From positions 17,153,513-17,217,512 of the forward strand of contig CM067315.1 in the NCBI GenBank assembly GCA_034231615.1: a stretch of 64,000 nucleotides of DNA. Direction: 5' to 3'. Shown here piece after piece: positions 36,255 to 48,300 of this stretch. Position 1 is the stretch's first letter; each line of letters begins with the position of its first letter. Origin of the DNA: Meghimatium bilineatum (Eukaryota > Mollusca > Gastropoda > Stylommatophora > Philomycidae). Position numbers and translations under genes: made by a program. The notes below the pieces were generated by a model. The model had not been told where the DNA came from and searched no databases. It saw only the letters and a list, made by a program, of their open reading frames with translations.

Positions 36255-39200
36255 TGTGTGTAATATTTCTGTGCTGTGATGTTGTACGCTGCAATTCAAC
36301 GAAAGCATGTGCAATAGGTCAGAATTCACTTAATTCTAGTGTAGTAAGCTTCTGTACACTGAATTTGTGAGTAATATGCCATAATACACTGAGTTTTGAC
36401 GTACTGAACAGCAATATACTTAATTTGTGTGTAATACCCCAGTGTTCTGACGTATTAAGCTGCAATTCAACGAAAGCATGTGTAATAGGTCAGAATACAC
36501 ACAATTGTAGTGTAGTAAGCTTCTGTATACTGAATTTTTGAGTAATATGTCAGAATACACCGAGTTATGACGTAGTAAGCTACAATACACCAAATTCGTG
36601 TGTCCAGAATTCTATTTCTGGTGTTGTATGCTGAAGTACACCCAATTTGCGAGTAATATGCAAGAATACAGCGAAGCTAGATGTACTAAACAGCCAGAGA
36701 CCTAATTTATTTGTAATACGCCAGTGTTCTGACGTATTAAGCTGTAATTCAACGAAAGCATGTACAATAGTTCAGAATTCACTTAATTCTAGTGTAGTAA
36801 GCTTCTGTACACTGAATTTGTGAGTAATATGTCAGAATACACCGAGTTCTGACGTAGTAAGCTACAATACACCAAATTCGTGTGTCCAGAATCCTATTTC
36901 TGGTGTTGTATGCTGCAGTACACCCAATTTGTGAGTAATATGCCAGAATACACTGAGTTTTGACGTACTAAACAGCCAGAGACCTAATTTGTGTGTAATA
37001 CGCCAGTGTTCTGACGTATTAAGCTGCAATTCAACGAAAGCATGTGTAATAGGCCAGAATACACTCATTTGTATTGTAGTAAGCTTCAGCTCACTAAATG
37101 TGTGAGTAATATGCCAGAATACAGCGAAGTTGGACCTACTAAATAGCCAGAGACCTAATTTGTGTGTAATACGCAAGTGTTCTGACGTATTAAGCTGCAA
37201 TTCAAAGAAAGCATGTGTAATAGGTCAGAATTCACTTAATTCTAGTGTAGTAAGCTTCTGTACACTTAATTTGTGAGTATTATGCCGGAATACACTGAGT
37301 TTTTACGTACTGAACAGCAATAGACCTAATTTGTGTGTAATACGCCAGTGCTGTGATGTAGTACGCTGGAATTCAACGAAAGCATGTGCAATAGTTCAGA
37401 ATTCACTTAATTCTAGTGTTGTAAGCATATGTACACTGAATTTGTGAGTAATATGTCAGAATACACCGAGTTGTGACGTAGTAAGTTACAATACACCAAA
37501 TTCGTGTGTCCAGAATTCTATTTCTGGTGTTGTATGCTGCAGTACACCCAATTTGCGAGTAATATGCCAGAATACAGCGAAGTTGGACGTACTAAACAGC
37601 CAGAGACCTAATTTATGTGTAATACACCAGTGTTCTGACGTATTAAGCTGTAATTCAACGAAAACATGTGTAATAGGCCAGAGTACACTCAATTGTAGTG
37701 TAGTAAGCTTCAGCACACTGAATTTGTGAGTAATATGCCAAAATACACCGAGTTCAGACATAGTAAGCTACAATACACTAAATTCGGTGTCCAGAATACT
37801 ATTTCTGGTATAATAAGCTGCAGTACACCCAATTTGTGAGTAATATGCCAGAATACACTGAGTTTTGACGTACTAAACAGCCAGAGACCTAATTTGTGTG
37901 TAATACGCCAGTGTTCTGACGTATTAAGCTGCAATTCAACGAAATCATGTGTAATAGGCCAGAATACACTCATTTGTAGTGTAGTAAGCTTCAGCACACT
38001 AAATGTGTGAGTAATATTCCAGAATACAGCGAAGTTGGACCTACTAAACAGCCAGAGACCTAATTTGTGTGTAATACGCCAGTGTTCTGACGTATTAAGC
38101 TGCAATTCAAAGAAAGCATGTGTAATAGGTCAGAATTCACTTAATTCTAGTGTAGTAAGCATATGTACACTGAATTTGTGAGTAATATGTCAGAATACAC
38201 CGAGTTCTTACGTAGTAAGTTACAATACACCAAATTAGTGTGTCCAGAATTCTATTTCTGGTGTGGTATGCTGCAGTACACCCAATTTGCGAGTAATATG
38301 CCAGAATACAGCGAAGTTTGACGTACTAAACAGCCAGAGACCTAATTTATGTGTAATACGCCAGTGTTCTGATGTATTAAGCTGCAATTCAACAAAAGCA
38401 TGTGCAATATTCCAGAATTAACTTAATTCTAGTGTAGTAAGCTTCTGTACTCTGGATTTGTGAGTAATATGTCAGAATACACCGAGTTGTGACGTAGTAA
38501 GCTACAATACACAAAATTCATGTGTCCAGAATACTATTTCTGGTGTAGTAAACTTCTGTAAACTGAATTTGTGAGTATTATGCCAGACTACACTGAGTTT
38601 TGACGTACTGAACAGAAATAGACCTAATTTGTGTGTAATATTTCTGTGCTGTGATGTTGTACGCTGCAATTCAACGAAAGCATGTGCAATAGGTCAGAAT
38701 TCACTTAATTCTAGTGTAATAAGCTTCTGTACACTGAATTTGTGAGTAATATGCCATAATACACTGAGTTTTGACGTACTGAACAGCAATATACTTAATT
38801 TGTGTGTAATACCCCAGTGTTCTGACGTATTAAGCTGCAATTCAACGAAAGCATGTGTAATAGGTCAGAATACACACAATTGTAGTGTAGTAAGCTTCTG
38901 TATACTGAATTTTTGAGTAATATGTTAGAATACACCGAGTTATGACGTAGTAAGCTACAATACACCAAATTCGTGTGTCCAGAATTCTATTTCTGGTGTT
39001 GTATGCTGAAGTACACCCAATTTGCGAGTAATATGCAAGAATACAGCGAAGCTAGATGTACTAAACAGCCAGAGACCTAATTTATTTGTAATACGCCAGT
39101 GTTCTGACGTATTAAGCTGTAATTCAACGAAAGCATGTACAATAGTTCAGAATTCACTTAATTCTAGTGTAGTAAGCTTCTGTACACTGAATTTGTGAGT

Positions 39201-42200
39201 AATATGTCAGAATACACCGAGTTCTGACGTAGTAAGCTACAATACACCAAATTCGTGTGTCCAGAATCCTATTTCTGGTGTTGTATGCTGCAGTACACCC
39301 AATTTGTGAGTAATATGCCAGAATACACTGAGTTTTGACGTACTAAACAGCCAGAGACCTAATTTGTGTGTAATACGCCAGTGTTCTGACGTATTAAGCT
39401 GCAATTCAACGAAAGCATGTGTAATAGGCCAGAATACACTCATTTGTAGTGTAGTAAGCTTCAGCTCACTAAATGTGTGAGTAATATGCCAGAATACAGC
39501 GAAGTTGGACCTACTAAATAGCCAGAGACCTAATTTGTGTGTAATACGCAAGTGTTCTGACGTATTAAGCTGCAATTCAAAGAAAGCATGTGTAATAGGT
39601 CAGAATTCACTTAATTCTAGTGTAGTAAGCTTCTGTACACTTAATTTGTGAGTATTATGCCGGAATACACTGAGTTTTTACGTACTGAACAGCAATAGAC
39701 CTAATTTGTGTGTAATACGCCAGTGCTGTGATGCAGTACGCTGGAATTCAACGAAAGCATGTGCAATAGTTCAGAATTCACTTAATTCTAGTGTTGTAAG
39801 CATATGTACACTGAATTTGTGAGTAATATGTCAGAATACACCGAGTTGTGACGTAGTAAGTTACAATACACCAAATTCGTGTGTCCAGAATTCTATTTCT
39901 AGTGTTGTATGCTGCAGTACACCCAATTTGCGAGTAATATGCCAGAATACAGCGAAGTTGGACGTACTAAACAGCCAGAGACCTAATTTATGTGTAATAC
40001 ACCAGTGTTCTGACGTATTAAGCTGTAATTCAACGAAAACATGTGTAATAGGCCAGAGTACACTCAATTGTAGTGTAGTAAGCTTCAGCACACTGAATTT
40101 GTGAGTAATATGCCAAAATACACCGAGTTCAGACATAGTAAGCTACAATACACTAAATTCGGTGTCCAGAATACTATTTCTGGTATAATAAGCTGCAGTA
40201 CACCCAATTTGTGATTAATATGCCAGAATACACTGAGTTTTGACGTACTAAACAGCCAGAGACCTAATTTGTGTGTAATACGCCAGTGTTCTGACGTATT
40301 AAGCTGCAATTCAACGAAATCATGTGTAATAGGCCAGAATACACTCATTTGTAGTGTAGTAAGCTTCAGCACACTAAATGTGTGAGTAATATGCCAGAAT
40401 ACAGCGAAGTTGGACCTACTAAACAGCCAGAGAACTAATTTGTGTGTAATACGCCAGTGTTCTGACGTATTAAGCTGCAATTCAAAGAAAGCATGTGTAA
40501 TAGGTCAGAATTCACTTAATTCTAGTGTAGTAAGCTTCTGTACACTTAATTTGTGAGTATTATGCCGGAATACACTGAGTTTTTACGTACTGAACAGAAA
40601 TAGACCTAATTTGTGTGTAATATTTCTGTGCTGTGATGTTGTACGCTGCAATTCAACGAAAGCATGTGCAATAGGTCAGAATTCACTTAATTCTAGTGTA
40701 GTAAGCTTCTGTACACTGAATTTGTGAGTAATATGCCATAATACACTGAGTTTTGACGTACTGAACAGCAATATACTTAATTTGTGTGTAATACCCCAGT
40801 GTTCTGACGTATTAAGCTGCAATTCAACGAAAGCATGTGTAATAGGTCAGAATACACACAATTGTAGTGTAGTAAGCTTCTGTATACTGAATTTTTGAGT
40901 AATATGTCAGAATACACCGAGTTATGACGTAGTAAGCTACAATACACCAAATTCGTGTGTCCAGAATTCTATTTCTGGTGTTGTATGCTGAAGTACACCC
41001 AATTTGCGAGTAATATGCAAGAATACAGCGAAGCTAGATGTACTAAACAGCCAGAGACCTAATTTATTTGTAATACGCCAGTGTTCTGACGTATTAAGCT
41101 GTAATTCAACGAAAGCATGTACAATAGTTCAGAATTCACTTAATTCTAGTGTAGTAAGCTTCTGTACACTGAATTTGTGAGTAATATGTCAGAATACACC
41201 GAGTTCTGACGTAGTAAGCTACAATACACCAAATTCGTGTGTCCAGAATCCTATTTCTGGTGTTGTATGCTGCAGTACACCCAATTTGTGAGTAATATGC
41301 CAGAATACACTGAGTTTTGACGTACTAAACAGCCAGAGACCTAATTTGTGTGTAATACGCCAGTGTTCTGACGTATTAAGCTGCAATTCAACGAAAGCAT
41401 GTGTAATAGGCCAGAATACACTCATTTGTAGTGTAGTAAGCTTCAGCTCACTAAATGTGTGAGTAATATGCCAGAATACAGCGAAGTTGGACCTACTAAA
41501 TAGCCAGAGACCTAATTTGTGTGTAATACGCAAGTGTTCTGACGTATTAAGCTGCAATTCAAAGAAAGCATGTGTAATAGGTCAGAATTCACTTAATTCT
41601 AGTGTAGTAAGCTTCTGTACACTTAATTTGTGAGTATTATGCCGGAATACACTGAGTTTTTACGTACTGAACAGCAATAGACCTAATTTGTGTGTAATAC
41701 GCCAGTGCTGTGATGTAGTACGCTGGAATTCAACGAAAGCATGTGCAATAGTTCAGAATTCACTTAATTCTAGTGTTGTAAGCATATGTACACTGAATTT
41801 GTGAGTAATATGTCAGAATACACCGAGTTGTGACGTAGTAAGTTACAATACACCAAATTCGTGTGTCCAGAATTCTATTTCTGGTGTTGTATGCTGCAGT
41901 ACACCCAATTTGCGAGTAATATGCCAGAATACAGCGAAGTTGGACGTACTAAACAGCCAGAGACCTAATTTATGTGTAATACACCAGTGTTCTGACGTAT
42001 TAAGCTGTAATTCAACGAAAACATGTGTAATAGGCCAGAGTACACTCAATTGTAGTGTAGTAAGCTTCAGCACACTGAATTTGTGAGTAATATGCCAAAA
42101 TACACCGAGTTCAGACATAGTAAGCTACAATACACTAAATTCGGTGTCCAGAATACTATTTCTGGTATAATAAGCTGCAGTACACCCAATTTGTGAGTAA

Positions 42201-45200
42201 TATGCCAGAATACACTGAGTTTTGACGTACTAAACAGCCAGAGACCTAATTTGTGTGTAATACGCCAGTGTTCTGACGTATTAAGCTGCAATTCAACGAA
42301 ATCATGTGTAATAGGCCAGAATACACTCATTTGTAGTGTAGTAAGCTTCAGCACACTAAATGTGTGAGTAATATTCCAGAATACAGCGAAGTTGGACCTA
42401 CTAAACAGCCAGAGACCTAATTTGTGTGTAATACGCCAGTGTTCTGACGTATTAAGCTGCAATTCAAAGAAAGCATGTGTAATAGGTCAGAATTCACTTA
42501 ATTCTAGTGTAGTAAGCATATGTACACTGAATTTGTGAGTAATATGTCAGAATACACCGAGTTCTTACGTAGTAAGTTACAATACACCAAATTAGTGTGT
42601 CCAGAATTCTATTTCTGGTGTTGTATGCTGCAGTACACCCAATTTGCGAGTAATATGCCAGAATACAGCGAAGTTTGACGTACTAAACAGCCAGAGACCT
42701 AATTTATGTGTAATACGCCAGTGTTCTGATGTATTAAGCTGCAATTCAACAAAAGCATGTGCAATATTCCAGAATTAACTTAATTCTAGTGTAGTAAGCT
42801 TCTGTACTCTGGATTTGTGAGTAATATGTCAGAATACACCGAGTTGTGACGTAGTAAGCTACAATACACAAAATTCATGTGTCCAGAATACTATTTCTGG
42901 TGTAGTAAACTTCTGTAAACTGAATTTGTGAGTATTATGCCAGACTACACTGAGTTTTGACGTACTGAACAGAAATAGACCTAATTTGTGTGTAATATTT
43001 CTGTGCTGTGATGTTGTACGCTGCAATTCAACGAAAGCATGTGCAATAGGTCAGAATTCACTTAATTCTAGTGTAATAAGCTTCTGTACACTGAATTTGT
43101 GAGTAATATGCCATAATACACTGAGTTTTGACGTACTGAACAGCAATATACTTAATTTGTGTGTAATACCCCAGTGTTCTGACGTATTAAGCTGCAATTC
43201 AACGAAAGCATGTGTAATAGGTCAGAATACACACAATTGTAGTGTAGTAAGCTTCTGTATACTGAATTTTTGAGTAATATGTCAGAATACACCGAGTTAT
43301 GACGTAGTAAGCTACAATACACCAAATTCGTGTGTCCAGAATTCTATTTCTGGTGTTGTATGCTGAAGTACACCCAATTTGCGAGTAATATGCAAGAATA
43401 CAGCGAAGCTAGATGTACTAAACAGCCAGAGACCTAATTTATTTGTAATACGCCAGTGTTCTGACGTATTAAGCTGTAATTCAACGAAAGCATGTACAAT
43501 AGTTCAGAATTCACTTAATTCTAGTGTAGTAAGCTTCTGTACACTGAATTTGTGAGTAATATGTCAGAATACACCGAGTTCTGACGTAGTAAGCTACAAT
43601 ACACCAAATTCGTGTGTCCAGAATCCTATTTCTGGTGTTGTATGCTGCAGTACACCCAATTTGTGAGTAATATGCCAGAATACACTGAGTTTTGACGTAC
43701 TAAACAGCCAGAGACCTAATTTGTGTGTAATACGCCAGTGTTCTGACGTATTAAGCTGCAATTCAACGAAAGCATGTGTAATAGGCCAGAATACACTCAT
43801 TTGTAGTGTAGTAAGCTTCAGCTCACTAAATGTGTGAGTAATATGCCAGAATACAGCGAAGTTGGACCTACTAAATAGCCAGAGACCTAATTTGTGTGTA
43901 ATACGCAAGTGTTCTGACGTATTAAGCTGCAATTCAAAGAAAGCATGTGTAATAGGTCAGAATTCACTTAATTCTAGTGTAGTAAGCTTCTGTACACTTA
44001 ATTTGTGAGTATTATGCCGGAATACACTGAGTTTTTACGTACTGAACAGCAATAGACCTAATTTGTGTGTAATACGCCAGTGCTGTGATGCAGTACGCTG
44101 GAATTCAACGAAAGCATGTGCAATAGTTCAGAATTCACTTAATTCTAGTGTTGTAAGCATATGTACACTGAATTTGTGAGTAATATGTCAGAATACACCG
44201 AGTTGTGACGTAGTAAGTTACAATACACCAAATTCGTGTGTCCAGAATTCTATTTCTAGTGTTGTATGCTGCAGTACACCCAATTTGCGAGTAATATGCC
44301 AGAATACAGCGAAGTTGGACGTACTAAACAGCCAGAGACCTAATTTATGTGTAATACACCAGTGTTCTGACGTATTAAGCTGTAATTCAACGAAAACATG
44401 TGTAATAGGCCAGAGTACACTCAATTGTAGTGTAGTAAGCTTCAGCACACTGAATTTGTGAGTAATATGCCAAAATACACCGAGTTCAGACATAGTAAGC
44501 TACAATACACTAAATTCGGTGTCCAGAATACTATTTCTGGTATAATAAGCTGCAGTACACCCAATTTGTGAGTAATATGCCAGAATACACTGAGTTTTGA
44601 CGTACTAAACAGCCAGAGACCTAATTTGTGTGTAATACGCCAGTGTTCTGACGTATTAAGCTGCAATTCAACGAAATCATGTGTAATAGGCCAGAATACA
44701 CTCATTTGTAGTGTAGTAAGCTTCAGCACACTAAATGTGTGAGTAATATGCCAGAATACAGCGAAGTTGGACCTACTAAACAGCCAGAGACCTAATTTGT
44801 GTGTAATACGCCAGTGTTCTGACGTATTAAGCTGCAATTCAAAGAAAGCATGTGTAATAGGTCAGAATTCACTTAATTCTAGTGTAGTAAGCATATGTAC
44901 ACTGAATTTGTGAGTAATATGTCAGAATACACCGAGTTCTTACGTAGTAAGTTACAATACACCAAATTAGTGTGTCCAGAATTCTATTTCTGGTGTTGTA
45001 TGCTGCAGTACACCCAATTTGCGAGTAATATGCCAGAATACAGCGAAGTTTGACGTACTAAACAGCCAGAGACCTAATTTATGTGTAATACGCCAGTGTT
45101 CTGATGTATTAAGCTGCAATTCAACAAAAGCATGTGCAATATTCCAGAATTAACTTAATTCTAGTGTAGTAAGCTTCTGTACTCTGGATTTGTGAGTAAT

Positions 45201-45361
45201 ATGTCAGAATACACCGAGTTGTGACGTAGTAAGCTACAATACACAAAATTCATGTGTCCAGAATACTATTTCTGGTGTAGTAAACTTCTGTAAACTGAAT
45301 TTGTGAGTATTATGCCAGACTACACTGAGTTTTGACGTACTGAACAGAAATAGACCTAATT
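36255..45361. repeat. Higher-order repeat, units 2,375 / 1,982 / 2,375 / 2,375 bp
   Basis: The landmark TGTGTGTAATATTTCTGTGC starts at 36255, 38630, 40612, 42987 and 45362. Other landmarks agree (36862, 39237, 41219, 43594). Unit lengths 2,375 and 1,982 differ by 393 bp, equal to one pentamer plus two subunits (282+111). The 2,375+1,982 pair recurs as a 4,357-bp super-unit (37486 to 41843). Copies are almost identical by eye. Confidence 0.93.
39195..39476. repeat. Reference 282-bp pentamer
   Basis: A clean example of the basic unit. Subunit 1 is 39195-39254 (60 bp, TGACGTAGTAAGCTAC), subunit 2 is 39255-39305 (51 bp, GTGTGTCCAGAATCC and the CCAGAA...TTCTGG dyad), subunit 3 is 39306-39365 (60 bp, TGACGTACTAAACAGCC), subunit 4 is 39366-39418 (53 bp, TGACGTATTAAGCTGC) and subunit 5 is 39419-39476 (58 bp, GTGTAATAGGCCAG). 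All share a GTG...CAGAATACA-type start and a G(T/A)AGTAAGCT-type centre, so they descend from one ancestral monomer. Confidence 0.9.
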
Positions 45362-48300
45362 TGTGTGTAATATTTCTGTGCTGTGATGTTGTACGCTGCA
45401 ATTCAACGAAAGCATGTGCAATAGCTCAGAATTCACTTAATTCTAGTGTAATAAGCTTCTGTACACTGAATTTGTGAGTAATATGCCATAATACACTGAG
45501 TTTTGACGTACTGAACAGCAATATACTTAATTTGTGTGTAATACCCCAGTGTTCTGACGTATTAAGCTGCAATTCAACGAAAGCATGTGTAATAGGTCAG
45601 AATACACACAATTGTAGTGTAGTAAGCTTCTGTATACTGAATTTTTGAGTAATATGTCAGAATACACCGAGTTATGACGTAGTAAGCTACAATACACCAA
45701 ATTCGTGTGTCCAGAATTCTATTTCTGGTGTTGTATGCTGAAGTACACCCAATTTGCGAGTAATATGCAAGAATACAGCGAAGCTAGATGTACTAAACAG
45801 CCAGAGACCTAATTTATTTGTAATACGCCAGTGTTCTGACGTATTAAGCTGCAATTCAACGAAAGCATGTGTAATAGGTCAGAATACACACAATTGTAGT
45901 GTAGTAAGCTTCTGTATACTGAATTTTTGAGTAATATGTCAGAATACACCGAGTTATGACGTAGTAAGCTACAATACACCAAATTCGTGTGTCCAGAATT
46001 ATATTTCTGGTGTTGTATGCTGAAGTACACCCAATTTGCGAGTAATATGCAAGAATACAGCGAAGCTAGATGTAATAAACAGCCAGAGACCTAATTTATT
46101 TGTAATACGCCAGTGTTCTGACGTATTTAGCTGTAATTCAACGAAAGCATGTACAATAGTTCAGAATTCACTTAATTCTAGTGTAGTAAGCTTCTGTACA
46201 CTGAATTTGTGAGTAATATGTCAGAATACACCGAGTTCTGACGTAGTAAGCTACAATACACCAAATTCGTGTGTCCAGAATCCTATTTCCGGTGTTGTAT
46301 GCTGCAGTACACCCAATTTGTGAGTAATATGCCAGAATACACTGAGTTTTGACGTACTAAACAGCCAGAGACCTAATTTGTGTGTAATACGCCAGTGTTC
46401 TGACGTATTAAGCTGCAATTCAACGAAAGCATGTGTAATAGGCCAGAATACACTCATTTGTAGTGTAGTAAGCTTCAGCACACTAAATGTGTGAGTAATA
46501 TGCCAGAATACAGCGAAGTTGGACCTACTAAACAGCCAGAGACCTAATTTGTGTGTAATACGCAAGTGTTCTGACGTATTAAGCTGTAATTCAAAGAAAG
46601 CATGTGTAATAGGTCAGAATTCACTTAATTCTAGTGTAGTAAGCTTCTGTACACTTAATTTGTGAGTATTATGCCGGAATACACTGAGTTTTTACGTACT
46701 GAACAGCAATAGACCTAATTTGTGTGTAATACGCCAGTGATGTGATGTAGTACGCTGGAATTCAACGAAAGCATGTGCAATAGTTCAGAATTCACTTAAT
46801 TCTAGTGTAGTAAGCATATGTACACTGAATTTGTGAGTAATATGTCAGAATACACCGAGTTGTGACGTAGTAAGCTACAATACACCAAATTCGTGTGTCC
46901 AGAATTCTATTTCTGGTGTTGTATGCTGCAGTACACCCAATTTGCGAGTAATATGCCAGAATACAGCGAAGTTGGACGTACTAAACAGCCAGAGACCTAA
47001 TTTATGTGTAATACGCCAGTGTTCTGACGTATTAAGCTGCAATTCAACGAAATCATGTGTAATAGGCCAGAATACACTCATTTGTAGTGTAGTAAGCTTC
47101 AGCACACTAAATGTGTGAGTAATATGCCAGAATACAGCGAAGTTGGACCTACTAAACAGCCAGAGACCTAATTTGTGTGTAATACGCCAGTGTTCTGACG
47201 TATTAAGCTGCAATTCAAAGAAAGCATGTGTAATAGGTCAGAATTCACTTAATTCTAGTGTAGTAAGCTTCTGTACACTTAATTTGTGAGTATTATGCCG
47301 GAATACACTGAGTTTTTACGTACTGAACAGCAATAGACCTAATTTGTGTGTAATACGCCAGTGCTGTGATTTAGTACGCTGCAATTCAACGAAAGCATGT
47401 GCAATAGTTCAGAATTCACGTAATTCTAGTGTAGTAAGCATATGTACACTGAATTTGTGAGTAATATGTCAGAATACACCGAGTTCTGACGTAGTAAGCT
47501 ACAATACACCAAATTAGTGTGTCCAGAATTCTATTTCTGGTGTTGTATGCTGCAGTACACCCAATTTGCGAGTAATATGTCAGAATACACCGAGTTCAGA
47601 CATAGTAAGCTACAATACACTAAATTCGGTGTCCAGAATACTATTTCTGGTATAATAAGCTGCAGTACACCCAATTTGTGAGTATTATGCCGGAAAACAC
47701 TGAGTTTTGACGTACTGAACAGCAATAGACCTAATTTCTGTGTAATACGCCAATGCTGTGTAGAACGCTGCAATTCAACAAAAGCATGTGCAATATTCCA
47801 GAATTAACTTAATTCTAGTGTAGTAAGCTTCTGTACACTGAATTTGTGAGTAATATGCCAAAATACACCGAGTTCAGACATAGTAAGCTACAATACACTA
47901 AATTCGGTGTCCAGAATACTATTTCTGGTATAATAAGCTGCAGTACACCCAATTTGTGAGTAATATGCCAGAATACACTGAGTTTTGACGTACTAAACAG
48001 CCAGAGACCTAATTTGTGTGTAATACGCCAGTGTTCTGACGTATTAAGCTGCAATTCAACGAAATCATGTGTAATAGGCCAGAATACACTCATTTGTAGT
48101 GTAGTAAGCTTCAGCACAATAAATGTGTGAGTAATATGCCAGAATACAGCGAAGTTGGACCTACTAAACAGCCAGAGACCTAATTTGTGTGTAATACGCC
48201 AGTGTTCTGACGTATTAAGCTGCAATTCAAAGAAAGCATGTGTAATAGGTCAGAATTCACTTAATTCTAGTGTAGTAAGCATATGTACACTGAATTTGTG

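Larger units (their letters stand above)
31943..37760. repeat. 5,818-bp tandem duplication, copy 2 (with LINE)
   Basis: Second copy of 26125-31942. No difference was noticed in the lines compared, including both LINE frameshifts and the satellite landmarks at 30437/36255. This indicates a very recent event or an assembly duplication. Confidence 0.95.

Noticed and set aside
37710..38105. Repeated 131-codon minus-strand frame as a gene family
   Set aside because: It consists only of satellite subunits, starts and stops by repeat phase, has no domain, and recurs in step with the HOR.
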